A stretch of DNA of 64,000 bases. It comes from Thermohalobaculum sp039822785. Its GTDB lineage: Bacteria > Pseudomonadota > Alphaproteobacteria > Rhodobacterales > Rhodobacteraceae. The notes below the pieces were generated by a model. The model searched no databases and was not told the origin of the DNA. It worked only from the letters and a program-made list of their open reading frames with translations. The position numbers were made by a program, and so were the translations under genes. How positions within the stretch are numbered: position 1 is the first letter of the stretch; each line of letters begins with the position of its first letter. The stretch spans positions 186,001-250,000 of the forward strand of contig JBCBMO010000005.1 of NCBI GenBank assembly GCA_039822785.1, written 5' to 3'. Shown here in pieces: positions 17,053-26,482 of this stretch.

Positions 17053-18257
17053 GCGATCAGGCTGCCTGTGATCGTAACGAAGGAAAGCACGGCACCGAGC
17101 GCCGGCACCCAGACGGGTACCGCAAAGGCGGGCCGCGGGCCGCCGCGCCGCTTCAGCACCAGGAGGGCAAGGTTCACCGCAACAAAGACCCCGAGCAGGA
17201 CGAAGGAGACGATGAAGGCCAGATCGACCAAGGGCATGGTAAGCGCGAGACTGAGGACACAGGCCCCCGTCACCACAGTGGCAAGCACCGGCGTGCCAAA
17301 GCGCGGGTGACCATGATGGAAGATCGCAAACAGCGCCTCTCGGCGCCCAAGGCCGTAGAGGACGCGCGACGCCATCACGATCTGGGCCAGCACCCCGTTG
17401 AGCGCAGCCACGACCGCGATGGCCGCCAGAAAGCCCGCCCCCTGTCCCGTTGCTCTCTCGTAGACGAGCACGAGCGGGCTGGCCGAGGCCGCAAGCTCTG
17501 CCGGCGGAACGGCCTTGATTGCGGCCCAGGACACCAGGGCATAGACCGCTGCCGTGATCGCCAGCGCGGCGATGATGGCTCGGGGCATCGTCTGCGCCGG
17601 GTCCCGCGTCTCCTCGACCATGTTCACCATGTCCTCGAACCCAATGAACGCGAAGAAGGCCAGGAGGATCGCGCTCGCCACGCCGGAGACACCGGGCAAA
17701 GAGGGGGTGACCAAGCTCTCGCTCGCCTCTGCCGCCGGAGCCAGGGCGCCAGCGAAGCCTACAACGCCGAGGCCAGCGACCTCGGCCAAGGTGAAGACCG
17801 CCGCAAGGATCAGGCTCTCGAGCACCCCCACGATAGCCGCCAGGGTCAGGAAGGACCCGAGGGCGCAGATCAAGACCGGCGCCGGCAACTCCAGAAGCGT
17901 GCGCAGGTATCCAACGCCACCTTGCAACACAACCGCCGCCGAGGTGATCCCGACCCCGGCCACGGCCATGCCGACAGCGACTGACAGAAGCCTGCCCGCA
18001 ACGGTCTCACCGCCCGCAGCGCGGAGATAGGCCGCTTCCCCGGCGCTCTCGGGTATTCTCACGCAGAGCTCGGCATAGGACAGGACCGTGGGCAGCACGA
18101 CCAGACCTGCCACGACAAAGACGATCGGCGCCCAGGGCCCCACGGCGCCAGCCACGGCGCCCACCAGCACGTAGATGCCGGCGCCGATCATGACGCCGAC
18201 CCCATAGAAGGTGAGAAGGGCGAAGCCGAGCCGCCGCTTCAGCCCGCCAGTGGCCAT
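17049..18257 (-). CDS. APC-superfamily amino acid permease within the dcw cluster
   Basis: A 402-residue integral membrane transporter of the amino acid/polyamine/organocation superfamily, with about 11-12 hydrophobic segments. The N-terminal helix GVGVMIGAGIYVLVGAVAG carries the G-x-G-x-G-type break of APC helix 1, and AFFAFIGFEDMVNMVEE matches the helix-6 region with its FxGFE motif. It lies between murC (6 bases) and murB (4-base overlap), so it is embedded in the murein operon, which is unusual. Substrate cannot be read from sequence; D- or L-amino acids for wall synthesis or recycling are tempting but unproven. Confidence 0.87.
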   Translation of the reverse strand: MATGGLKRRLGFALLTFYGVGVMIGAGIYVLVGAVAGAVGPWAPIVFVVAGLVVLPTVLSYAELCVRIPESAGEAAYLRAAGGETVAGRLLSVAVGMAVAGVGITSAAVVLQGGVGYLRTLLELPAPVLICALGSFLTLAAIVGVLESLILAAVFTLAEVAGLGVVGFAGALAPAAEASESLVTPSLPGVSGVASAILLAFFAFIGFEDMVNMVEETRDPAQTMPRAIIAALAITAAVYALVSWAAIKAVPPAELAASASPLVLVYERATGQGAGFLAAIAVVAALNGVLAQIVMASRVLYGLGRREALFAIFHHGHPRFGTPVLATVVTGACVLSLALTMPLVDLAFIVSFVLLGVFVAVNLALLVLKRRGGPRPAFAVPVWVPALGAVLSFVTITGSLIA

Positions 18258-18263
18258 GATCGG

Positions 18264-19685
18264 TCAGGTGCCGGTCTTGGCCGGCGCCGAGAGCTCGGCG
18301 AGGGCGTCAGGCAGGGCGTTGGCCCAGGCGGTGATGGTGCCAGCACCGAGGCAGATGACCATGTCGCCGGGGCGCGCATGCTCGGCAACGAACCCCGCCA
18401 GCCCCTCCGGCCCCCGCACGGCGTGGGCGGAGCGGTGGCCATGGCCCCGCAGGCCGCCGACCAGGGCGTCGCGGCTGATCCCCTCGATGGGCTGCTCGCC
18501 CGCGGCGAAGACCTCGGTGATCCCGACCACGTCGGCGTCGTTGAAGGCGGCGCAGAACTCGCCGAACAGATCCGACAGGCGGCTGTAGCGGTGCGGCTGG
18601 TGGATGGCGACGATCCGGCCCTTGGCGGCGGCGCGGGCGGCCTTGAGCACCGCCGCGATCTCGACCGGGTGGTGGCCGTAGTCGTCGATGATCTCGATGC
18701 CCTGCCATTGGCCGACGCGGGTGAAGCGGCGCTTCACGCCCTTGAACCCGGCCAACCCCTCCACGATGGCGTCGGTCTCGATCCGCAACTCGCGCGCCAC
18801 GGCGATGGCCGCGAGCGCGTTCAGCGCGTTGTGCTCGCCCGGCATGGTGAGTTGGACCGAGGGCGTCGCCTCCTCCCCCCGCAGCGCCAGTTCGAACCGC
18901 ACGCCGCCGTTCTCATGCCGCACATCGAGCGCGCGCACGTCGGCCTGGGCGCTGGTGCCGTAGGTTACGACGCGCCGGTCGTCGATCCGGCCGATCAGGG
19001 CCTGCACCTCCGGGTGGTCGATGCAGGCGACCAGGCAGCCGTAGAAGGGGATGTTGTGCACGAAGGCATCGAAGGCATCGCGCAGCCGCTCGACCGAGCC
19101 GTAGTGGTCCATGTGCTCGGGGTCGATGTTGGTCACGATGGCGATGGTCGCGGGCAGCTTGACGAAGGTGCCGTCGCTCTCGTCGGCCTCGACGACCATC
19201 CAGCGCCCCGCGCCCGGGCGCGCGTTGGAGCCGTAAGCCTGGATGATGCCGCCGTTGATCACCGTGGGGTCCATATGCCCCGCATCCAGCAGCGCCGCGA
19301 CCAGCGAGGTCGTGGTCGTCTTGCCATGGGTGCCGGCGACCGCCACGTTCCAGCGCATGCGCATAAGCTCAGCCAGCATCTCAGCGCGGCGCACCACCGG
19401 CAGGGAGCGCGCGCGGGCTTCCTCAAGCTCCGCGTTGCCAGCCTTGATGGCCGAGGAGATGACGACGACACCCGCCTCGCCCAGGTTCTCGGCGGCCTGA
19501 CCGATGAAGATCTCGGCGCCCAGGCGGCGCAGCCGCTCGGTGATCGGGCTCTCCTTCATGTCCGAGCCCTGGACGCGATAGCCGAGGGTCAGCATGACCT
19601 CCGCGATGCCGGACATGCCGATGCCGCCGATGCCGATAAAGTGGATCGGGCCGATATCGACGGGCAGCGCGGTCGGCGGGGTCAT
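18264..19685 (-). CDS. murC: UDP-N-acetylmuramate--L-alanine ligase MurC
   Basis: The ATP-dependent ligase that adds L-alanine to UDP-MurNAc; 473 residues. The N-terminal Rossmann motif is IHFIGIGGIGMSGIAEVM; the ATP loop is VAGTHGKTTTTSLVA; later comes IDDYGHHPVEI. These are diagnostic for MurC among Mur ligases. I chose the ATG at 19685, with GGAGCC upstream; the frame extends to 19733 without improving the match. murG ends 70 bases upstream. Confidence 0.96.
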   Translation of the reverse strand: MTPPTALPVDIGPIHFIGIGGIGMSGIAEVMLTLGYRVQGSDMKESPITERLRRLGAEIFIGQAAENLGEAGVVVISSAIKAGNAELEEARARSLPVVRRAEMLAELMRMRWNVAVAGTHGKTTTTSLVAALLDAGHMDPTVINGGIIQAYGSNARPGAGRWMVVEADESDGTFVKLPATIAIVTNIDPEHMDHYGSVERLRDAFDAFVHNIPFYGCLVACIDHPEVQALIGRIDDRRVVTYGTSAQADVRALDVRHENGGVRFELALRGEEATPSVQLTMPGEHNALNALAAIAVARELRIETDAIVEGLAGFKGVKRRFTRVGQWQGIEIIDDYGHHPVEIAAVLKAARAAAKGRIVAIHQPHRYSRLSDLFGEFCAAFNDADVVGITEVFAAGEQPIEGISRDALVGGLRGHGHRSAHAVRGPEGLAGFVAEHARPGDMVICLGAGTITAWANALPDALAELSAPAKTGT

Positions 19686-19755
19686 GGGCTCAGGCTCCAG
19701 GTTTCGGGGGTCGTATACGTCGGCGGGAGGCACCGAGGAAACTCACCAGGGCGAC

Positions 19756-20853
19756 TCAACCACTAGCCCCCTTCTGCAATTCCTGCACAAGATCGGCAAG
19801 ATCGCGGGCCGCGTGGGGCCGGCCGAGCGACCAGGCAGCCGCTGCCATCGTTGCGGTTTTGCCAGGGTTCTCGAGCAGCAACTCGCGCAGGGTCGCCGCC
19901 AATCCTTCGGCGGTCAGGCCTGCTTCGGGCTCCACGATCGCACCGCCGGCGCCCTCCAGCGCAGCGGCATTGGCGGTCTGATGGTCATCGAGCGCATGGG
20001 GGTACGGCACCAGGATCGCAGGTCGACCGATGGCCGAGAGCTCGGCGATGGTGGAGGCACCGGCGCGCGAGATCACGAGCTGCGCCCCCGCCATCCGCGC
20101 GGGCATATCGGCAAAGAAGGGGGCGAGGTTCGCCGTCACTCCGGCGGCGGCATAGGCGGCGGTGATGCTGTCACCCTCGCCCTCCCGCACCTGCTGGGTG
20201 ACGGTCAGGCGCGCGCGCAGCCCCTCGGGCAGCAGGGCGACGGCCTCCGGCACCAGGCGACCGAAGACGCTCGCCCCCTGGCTGCCGCCAAAGACCAGGA
20301 GGGAGAGCGGCCCCTCACCCGGAATGGTGTAGGGCGTCTCGCGCATCGCCGCGGCCCCGGACCTGACCGGATTGCCGATGTCGACGATCGTGGCGCCGGC
20401 AGGTCGGGTCTTGAGCGGCGTGCCACAGCACACCCGGTCCACGTGGCGGGCAAAGGCGCGGTTGACCCGCCCCAGCACGCCGTTCTGTTCGTGGATCAGC
20501 CGGGGCATGCTCATGGTCCAGGCCGCAGCCAGCGCGGGCAGCGCCGGATAGCCGCCAAAGCCCGCCACCACCGCCGGCCGGTCGGCCCCGAACAGCGCGC
20601 GCGCCGCCTTCACCCCACGATAGATCGCGAAGGGCGCGGTCAGCTTCGCGATCAGCCCCCCGCGGGAGAGGCTGGCGGAGGCGGTCTCGACCCGCTGCAC
20701 CGCCTCGGGGAACCCGTCGGCATACCGCAGCCCCCGGTCGTCGGAGGTCAGGGTGACCCGCCAGCCGCGGCTCAGCATCTCCTCGGCCAGGGCCTGGGCG
20801 GGGAACATGTGCCCGCCCGTGCCGCCCGCCGCGATCACCAGCAAGGGCGCCAT
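19756..20853 (-). CDS. murG: Lipid II synthase MurG (GlcNAc transferase)
   Basis: A peripheral inner-membrane GT28 glycosyltransferase that converts lipid I to lipid II with UDP-GlcNAc; 365 residues. Motifs are VIAAGGTGGHMFPAQAL at the N-terminus, VAGFGGYPALPAL, HEQNGVLGRVNR, LVFGGSQGASVF and VISRAGASTIAELSAIGRP in the donor domain. Its ATG at 20853 shares one base with the ftsW stop (TGATG). A much longer open frame to 21975 is a shadow of ftsW and was not used. Confidence 0.96.
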   Translation of the reverse strand: MAPLLVIAAGGTGGHMFPAQALAEEMLSRGWRVTLTSDDRGLRYADGFPEAVQRVETASASLSRGGLIAKLTAPFAIYRGVKAARALFGADRPAVVAGFGGYPALPALAAAWTMSMPRLIHEQNGVLGRVNRAFARHVDRVCCGTPLKTRPAGATIVDIGNPVRSGAAAMRETPYTIPGEGPLSLLVFGGSQGASVFGRLVPEAVALLPEGLRARLTVTQQVREGEGDSITAAYAAAGVTANLAPFFADMPARMAGAQLVISRAGASTIAELSAIGRPAILVPYPHALDDHQTANAAALEGAGGAIVEPEAGLTAEGLAATLRELLLENPGKTATMAAAAWSLGRPHAARDLADLVQELQKGASG

Positions 20854-22046
20854 CAGTGGCGGGCCCGCAGCATCGCCGCCGGGTCCTGCGGGCGCAGCCT
20901 GGTGAGCGCCAGCAGCGCCCCCATGGCCAGCGCCGCCGCGACCATAGACGAGCCGCCGTAGGACACGAACGGCAGCGTCATTCCCTTGGCCGGCACCAGC
21001 CGGATCGCGACCGAGAGATTGATGAAGGCCTGCAGCCCAAAGACCGTCGCCAGGCCCATGCCCGCAAGGCGCACGAACATCGCCCGCTCTTCCAGCAGGC
21101 GCATGAGCGCGCGCAGCGTGATGAAGAGGTAGGCCGCGATGATCGCGAGGGTCAGGACCAGCCCGAACTCCTCCGCCGCCACGGCGATGATGAAGTCGGT
21201 ATGCGCATCCGGCAGCGTCCATTTCACCGAGCCCGCGGCGGGACCGACGCCCAGCAGCGCCCCCTCCCGGATCGCGCTTTCGGCATAGGCGAGCTGGGTG
21301 TTCGGATCGACCTCCGCCGCCAGGAACCCGTCGATGCGCCGCGCGACATGCTCCGAGTTCAAGTAGGCCACCGAGCCCGCCGCCGCGACGCCGAAACCCA
21401 GGCCCCCGAGCAGGATCATTGGCGCGCCGGAGACGAAGAGCATCCCCGCCCAGACCGCCAGGATCAGCATGGCCTGGCCGAAATCCGGCTGCAGCGCCAG
21501 CATCGCGGCGATGGAGATCGCGAAGAAGCCCGAGAGCACCCGCCCCGGCGGGCCGCCCCGCTCGAAGCTGCCGGCCATCAGCCAGGCGGCAAACAGGATG
21601 AAGGCGGGCTTCAGAAACTCCGAGGGTTGGACCGACATGAACCCCAGCGAGTACCAGCGCACCGCGCCCTTGCCAAAGTCGGTGCCGAGCCAGGGCAGCG
21701 CGGCGACGGCGGCCATGGCGGCAAGGCAGGCGAGGATGCCGCCGCGGCGCAGCCATTTGAGCGGCATCGCCGAGACCCCCACCAGGATGCCTAGACCCAG
21801 CAGCGTGAAAACCGTCTGGCGCACCACGTAGTGATAAGTCCAGAGCCCGTTCTTCTCCGCCAGCGGGGGAGAGGCCGCGAGGCCCAGCACCAGCCCGGTG
21901 GCCATGAGCACCAGCACCGCCCCCAACAGCCACCGATCGATGCTGTGCCACCAGTCGGCGACGGCACGGCCCCATCCATCGGGCCCCGCGAAGTGGCTCG
22001 ACACGGCGCTGGCCATACCGGCCGTGCGGGCGGTGAAATCAGTCAT
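20853..22046 (-). CDS. ftsW: Peptidoglycan glycosyltransferase FtsW
   Basis: A SEDS-family polytopic membrane protein of 397 residues, the septal glycan polymerase that works with FtsI. Signatures are WYSLGFMSVQPSEFLKPAFI with the catalytic-region Asp/Lys neighbours, LALQPDFGQAMLI, and the C-terminal RLVPAKGMTLPFVSYGGSSM. About ten membrane helices are visible. It overlaps murD by four bases at its start and murG by one at its end. Confidence 0.96.
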   Translation of the reverse strand: MTDFTARTAGMASAVSSHFAGPDGWGRAVADWWHSIDRWLLGAVLVLMATGLVLGLAASPPLAEKNGLWTYHYVVRQTVFTLLGLGILVGVSAMPLKWLRRGGILACLAAMAAVAALPWLGTDFGKGAVRWYSLGFMSVQPSEFLKPAFILFAAWLMAGSFERGGPPGRVLSGFFAISIAAMLALQPDFGQAMLILAVWAGMLFVSGAPMILLGGLGFGVAAAGSVAYLNSEHVARRIDGFLAAEVDPNTQLAYAESAIREGALLGVGPAAGSVKWTLPDAHTDFIIAVAAEEFGLVLTLAIIAAYLFITLRALMRLLEERAMFVRLAGMGLATVFGLQAFINLSVAIRLVPAKGMTLPFVSYGGSSMVAAALAMGALLALTRLRPQDPAAMLRARH

Positions 22047-23446
22047 GCGCGGGCCTCCTCAAGCGCGGCGCGGTGGCGGTCGATGAGGGCGCGAAAGGCG
22101 TCGCCACGCGCCTCGAAACTGGCGAACTGATCGAAGCTGGCGGCGGCGGGGCTGAGCAGCAGAACCTCGCCCGGCTGCGCCTCGGCCAGGGCCGCGGCGA
22201 CAGCGCGCTCCAGCGTCTCGCATAACTCGTGACTGTTCGCGCCGAGTTGTTCTGCGAACAGGGCTGCGCCCTCGCCGATCAAATAGGTCTTTTGAACACG
22301 GTTCATGTAAGGCCCGAGGGAGGCGATCCCCCCCTCCTTGGGCTTGCCACCGGCGATCCAGCGGATGCCCTCATAGCTCGCCAGCGCCCGCGCGGCGGCA
22401 TCCGCGTTGGTCGCCTTGCTGTCGTTGACGACCAGCACACCGTCGACCTCCCCCAGCCGCTCCATGCGATGCGCAAGACCGGGGAAGGAGGTGAGCGCAG
22501 GCTCGATCTGCCGCGGCCCCAGGCCGAGCGCGCGGGCCGCTGCCCAGGCAGCACAGGCATTTTGATGGTTATGCACCCCGGTCAGCGCCGGTGCGGTGCC
22601 CATATCCACCGCCGCCACCTGCTTGCCGGCGCGCCATTCGGTGAGGAACCGCTTGTTCATGAAGACCGACCACCCCTTGCCACGCAGCTTCTCGGTGGTG
22701 GCGATTCGGATGAGGTCCGGCCCCTCCTCCCCCTGCCCCAACGCCCGATCGGCCAGGAAGCGACCATGGTCATCGTCCACCCCGATCACCTGGCGACTGG
22801 GGGCGCCAAGCTCGAAGAGCCGCCGTTTGGCGGCGAAATAGCCGCCCATCCCTCCGTGGCGATCCAGATGGTCGGGGCTGAGGTTGAGGAACACCGGCAG
22901 GTCCGGCGCCAACACCCGCGCTAGGTCGGTCTGATAGGAAGAGAGCTCGAGCACCATCACTTCCCCATCTTGCGGTGGGTCGAGATCAAGCACCGCGCGG
23001 CCGATGTTGCCGCCCATCTGCACAGGCCGCCCGGCCTGGCGCAGGATATGCGTGACCAGGGCAGTGGTCGTGGATTTGCCGTTGGAGCCGGTGATCGCGA
23101 CGACCCGCACATCGGCGCCTACGACGGCGAGCGCCTGGAAGAACAGCCCGATATCATTATCCACCGGCACCCCTGCCGCCCAGGCGGCGCGGATGGCCGG
23201 GTGCGCCTCGGGGTACAGATGCGGGACGCCCGGCGAGACGATGAGCGCCGCCAGCCCCTCGGCCGAGCGGCCGAGATCGGCGACCTCAAACCCTTCGTCG
23301 GCCGCGGCGACACGCCCCTCCTCCCAGTCGTCCCAGCACACCGGGATCGCATCGCCGGCCCGCAGCGCCCGCGCCGCCGCAAGGCCCGACCGGCCGAGGC
23401 CCAGGACGCCGACCCGGCGGTCGGGAAAGACACGCACCGTGATCAT
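22043..23446 (-). CDS. murD: UDP-N-acetylmuramoylalanine--D-glutamate ligase MurD
   Basis: The ligase that adds D-glutamate to UDP-MurNAc-L-Ala; 467 residues. It shows VGVLGLGRSGLAAARAL at the N-terminus, the ATP loop VVAITGSNGKSTTTALV, NIGRAVLDL, FLNLSPDHLDRHG and VVNDSKATNADA, the last being MurD-specific. The ATG at 23446 overlaps by four bases the stop of the small unknown gene between mraY and murD. The longer frame to 23488 is inside that gene. Confidence 0.95.
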   Translation of the reverse strand: MITVRVFPDRRVGVLGLGRSGLAAARALRAGDAIPVCWDDWEEGRVAAADEGFEVADLGRSAEGLAALIVSPGVPHLYPEAHPAIRAAWAAGVPVDNDIGLFFQALAVVGADVRVVAITGSNGKSTTTALVTHILRQAGRPVQMGGNIGRAVLDLDPPQDGEVMVLELSSYQTDLARVLAPDLPVFLNLSPDHLDRHGGMGGYFAAKRRLFELGAPSRQVIGVDDDHGRFLADRALGQGEEGPDLIRIATTEKLRGKGWSVFMNKRFLTEWRAGKQVAAVDMGTAPALTGVHNHQNACAAWAAARALGLGPRQIEPALTSFPGLAHRMERLGEVDGVLVVNDSKATNADAAARALASYEGIRWIAGGKPKEGGIASLGPYMNRVQKTYLIGEGAALFAEQLGANSHELCETLERAVAAALAEAQPGEVLLLSPAAASFDQFASFEARGDAFRALIDRHRAALEEARA

Positions 23447-23910
23447 GCGTCTTCCTTCATCCAGGCGACGGAGGCATGGGCCTGCCACACCGCCCGATCG
23501 TCGGGATCGTTCGCAAAGCTCAGCAACACATGCGTCATGTGCCCAGTGGGATGCGGGCCGAAGAGGTCGAGCGCCATGCCCTCTGCCGGCTCGGGCATCG
23601 GGGCGAGCGGAGGCGCGGTGTTAGCCGCCCAATGCTCGAAGCCCCGGATCACGCGGTCGCGGTCAACCGGGACCGCACGCACCTCGCACAGCGCCTCGTC
23701 CCGCTTCTGGTACAGGATGACGGCTTCGTCCCAGTAGAGCCGCACCGCCCCCTCCGCCTCACCTATGAAGTCGGCGACGTCCCGAGGGTCGGGCGCGTCG
23801 AGGGCCCAGGTCTCGAACATCCGCAGATGGCGCACGGCGGGCACCGCACGCTCGGTGAACAGCGCGACGAAGCGATCCGATACAGCGATGGGATCGGGTG
23901 CCACCGCCAT
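23443..23910 (-). CDS. Uncharacterised 155-aa protein between mraY and murD
   Basis: I do not recognise this protein. It is 155 residues, soluble, acidic, and without a signal peptide or membrane helix. Visible features are an aromatic-rich middle (RLYWDEAVILYQKRDEALCEV, GFEHWAANTAPP) and a C-terminal half with HPTGHMTHVLLSFAND and VWQAHASVAWMKEDA. Coding is supported by coupling: its ATG shares a base with the mraY stop (TGATG at 23910) and its stop overlaps the murD ATG by four bases. Base composition equals its neighbours, so it looks resident and not recently acquired. A role in wall or division control is only an inference from position. Confidence 0.78.
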   Translation of the reverse strand: MAVAPDPIAVSDRFVALFTERAVPAVRHLRMFETWALDAPDPRDVADFIGEAEGAVRLYWDEAVILYQKRDEALCEVRAVPVDRDRVIRGFEHWAANTAPPLAPMPEPAEGMALDLFGPHPTGHMTHVLLSFANDPDDRAVWQAHASVAWMKEDA

Positions 23911-24995
23911 CACCGCACCTTGAGCGTGGCGAGACCGATGAGGGCCAGGATGATCGCCACGATCCAGAAGCGGATCACGATGGTCGGCTCCTGCCAGCCC
24001 TTCTGCTCGAAATGGTGGTGGATCGGCGCCATGCGGAACACGCGCTTGCCCGTCAGCTTGAAGCTCGCGACCTGGATCATCACGCTGAGGGCCTCGACCA
24101 CGAAGAGCCCGCCGATGATCGCCAGCACGATCTCGTGCTTGGTCGCCACCGCGATCGCCCCCAGCGCGCCCCCGAGGGCGAGCGAGCCGGTATCGCCCAT
24201 GAACACCATGGCAGGCGGCGCATTGTACCAGAGGAACCCCAGGCCCGCGCCGATGAGGGCGGCGCAGAAGATCAGCGTCTCCCCCGTGCCAGGCACATAG
24301 TGTAGCTGCAGATATTCGGTGAAGTCGGACCGGCCGACCACATAGGCGATGATGCCAAGCGAGCCCGCCGCAATCATCGCCGGCATGATCGCCAGCCCGT
24401 CGAGCCCGTCCGTCAGGTTCACCGCATTGGCACTGCCCGCGATCACGATCATCGCGAAGGGAATGAACAACAGGCCGACGTCGATCAGCACGTCCTTCAG
24501 GAAGGGCACGGCCACCTGATACTGCAGCGCATCGGGCTGCATCGTCGCCGCCCAGACCCCCGCCACGGCCGAGACGCCGAGGCCGATGGCCATGCGCAAA
24601 CGCCCCGAGACGCCCTTGACCGTGAACTTCGAGACCTTGGCGTAGTCGTCGACGAAACCGATGAGCCCGAAGGCCGCCGTGACCATGAGCACGAGCCAGA
24701 CGAACCCGTTGTCGAGCCGCGCCCAAAGAAGCGTGCCCACCAGCACGCCACCAAGGATCAAGACCCCGCCCATGGTCGGCGTGCCTGCTTTCTCCGTCAG
24801 GTGGCGCTGGGGGCCGTCGTCGCGGATCGGCTGGCCCTTCTTCTGGAACTTGCGCAGCAGGTTGATCAGCCGGCGCCCGAAGAGAAAGGCGAAGACGAGC
24901 GCGGTGAGGAACGCCCCGCCCGCCCTGAAGCTAATGTACCTGAAAAGATTGAAGAAATCGCCACCGTCGCTGAGCGCGCTTAGCTCGTACAGCAT
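23910..24995 (-). CDS. mraY: Phospho-N-acetylmuramoyl-pentapeptide transferase MraY
   Basis: The integral membrane enzyme (361 residues) that loads UDP-MurNAc-pentapeptide onto undecaprenyl phosphate, making lipid I. Diagnostic motifs are HLTEKAGTPTMGG, GLIGFVDDYAKV (the Asp pair), NAVNLTDGLDGLA, MVFMGDTGSLALGG and RMAPIHHHFEQKG. About ten membrane helices are evident. The ATG at 24995 (MLYELSAL) matches the usual family start; the frame runs further up to 25028 without support. Confidence 0.97.
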   Translation of the reverse strand: MLYELSALSDGGDFFNLFRYISFRAGGAFLTALVFAFLFGRRLINLLRKFQKKGQPIRDDGPQRHLTEKAGTPTMGGVLILGGVLVGTLLWARLDNGFVWLVLMVTAAFGLIGFVDDYAKVSKFTVKGVSGRLRMAIGLGVSAVAGVWAATMQPDALQYQVAVPFLKDVLIDVGLLFIPFAMIVIAGSANAVNLTDGLDGLAIMPAMIAAGSLGIIAYVVGRSDFTEYLQLHYVPGTGETLIFCAALIGAGLGFLWYNAPPAMVFMGDTGSLALGGALGAIAVATKHEIVLAIIGGLFVVEALSVMIQVASFKLTGKRVFRMAPIHHHFEQKGWQEPTIVIRFWIVAIILALIGLATLKVR

Positions 24996-25036
24996 CCCAA
25001 GGCCCCTCGCATCCGTCCCGTCGCGCACACGGCGCC

Positions 25037-26482
25037 CTAGCCCGCCTCATCGGCCAGGCGCGCTGTGCCCAGGCCCTTGACCGCCTCGATCACCCGCCCC
25101 ATGGCCGCGGCTTTGGAGCCCTTGACCATGCAAACATCGCCCGCGTCTAGCACGCGCCGTGCCTTTTCAGCCATTGCCGTGCTCTCTGGGCACCAGTGGC
25201 CGCGCTTGGCCTGGGGCAGCGCCTCCCAGAGCGCCTGCATCCGCGGCCCGCAGCAGTGCACGAGGTCGATGCCTGCCATCTCCGGCGCCTCGGCGAGGCC
25301 CGCGTGCAGCGCTTCCTCCGCCTCGCCAAGCTCGAACATATCGCCCAGAAACGCGATCCGCCTGCCGCGGGAGACGCGGCCGAGGCCGTCCTCGGTCTGT
25401 TGCGCCGCGAGCACGGCGAGGGCCGCGCGGACCGAGGCGGGATTGGCGTTGTAGCTTTCGTCGATCAGCGTGATCTCGCCGTCGAGCCCGCCGTGGCCGA
25501 TGGCAACCACCCAGCGCGCGCCGCGCCCAGCACCCGCCCGCCAGGCGGAGAGGGCGAGGGCCGCACGGGTGGGATCGGCGCCGGCCGCCTCCACCGCCGC
25601 GAGGGCGGCGAGGGCATTGGCGGCCAGGTGCTGGCCGGGCGCGCCGATGCGAAAGGACCAGGGCGCGCCGTGCAGCCTGGCGCGCACCACCGTGGCGCCT
25701 GCATGCAGCCGCGCATCGAGCAGCTGCGGGTCCGCCCGATCGGCGGCGCCCACATAGACCCGCGCTGCAGGGCCCGCGGCGCCCTCGAGGATCGCCAGCC
25801 AGGGGCTGTCGGCGGGCAGCACCGCAGTGCCGCCCGGGCCGAGGCCCGCGAAGATCTCGCCCTTGGCCCGCGCGACGCCCTCGATCCCGTCGGGGAAGTT
25901 GCCGACATGCGCCTCCGCCACCGTGGTGACGATGGCGACGTCGGGGCGCGTGAGCTGGGTGAGCGGGGTGATCTCGCCCGCGTGGTTCATCCCGATCTCG
26001 ACGGCGGCGAAGGCCGCATCCGGCGCCAGCCGGGCGAGCGTCAGCGGCACGCCCCAGTGGTTGTTGAAGCTCGCCTCGGCCGCATGGACCTCGCCCTGGG
26101 GCGCGAGCATGAGGCGCAGCATCTCCTTGGTGGTCGTTTTGCCGGCGGAGCCTGTCACGGCGATCACCTTGGCCGCTGCCCGCGCCCGGCCCGCACGGCC
26201 GAGGGCGACGAGGGCATCGAGCGTGTCCTCGACGACCAGCAGGGGCGCATCGGAGGCCAGACCCTCGGGCACACGGGACACCAGGGCCGCGGCGGCACCG
26301 CAGGCCAGGGCATCGGCGACGAAATCGTGGCCGTCACGGGCCTCTCCCGTGAGGGCGACGAAGAGGTCGCCGGGCCCCAGGCTGCGGGTGTCGATGGAGA
26401 CTCCGGTGGCGGCCCAGGCGGCGGTGGCCTGCCCGCCGGTCGCCGCGGCGGCATCCTCGGCGGTCCAGAGGGGGGCGGTCAT
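25037..26482 (-). CDS. murF: UDP-MurNAc-tripeptide--D-alanyl-D-alanine ligase MurF
   Basis: The last cytoplasmic Mur ligase, which adds D-Ala-D-Ala to give the pentapeptide; 481 residues. Motifs are VSIDTRSLGPGDLFVAL at the N-terminus, the ATP loop VIAVTGSAGKTTTKEML, EASFNNHWGVPLTL, EIGMNHAGEI and LIDESYNANPASV. It overlaps murE by four bases (ATGA), and a 41-base gap leads to mraY. Confidence 0.96.
   Translation of the reverse strand: MTAPLWTAEDAAAATGGQATAAWAATGVSIDTRSLGPGDLFVALTGEARDGHDFVADALACGAAAALVSRVPEGLASDAPLLVVEDTLDALVALGRAGRARAAAKVIAVTGSAGKTTTKEMLRLMLAPQGEVHAAEASFNNHWGVPLTLARLAPDAAFAAVEIGMNHAGEITPLTQLTRPDVAIVTTVAEAHVGNFPDGIEGVARAKGEIFAGLGPGGTAVLPADSPWLAILEGAAGPAARVYVGAADRADPQLLDARLHAGATVVRARLHGAPWSFRIGAPGQHLAANALAALAAVEAAGADPTRAALALSAWRAGAGRGARWVVAIGHGGLDGEITLIDESYNANPASVRAALAVLAAQQTEDGLGRVSRGRRIAFLGDMFELGEAEEALHAGLAEAPEMAGIDLVHCCGPRMQALWEALPQAKRGHWCPESTAMAEKARRVLDAGDVCMVKGSKAAAMGRVIEAVKGLGTARLADEAG

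Noticed and set aside
20854..21975. N-terminal half of a 739-codon frame ending in MurG
   Set aside because: This part lies within ftsW in another frame. MurG proper starts at 20853, where MAPLLVIAAGGTGGH begins.
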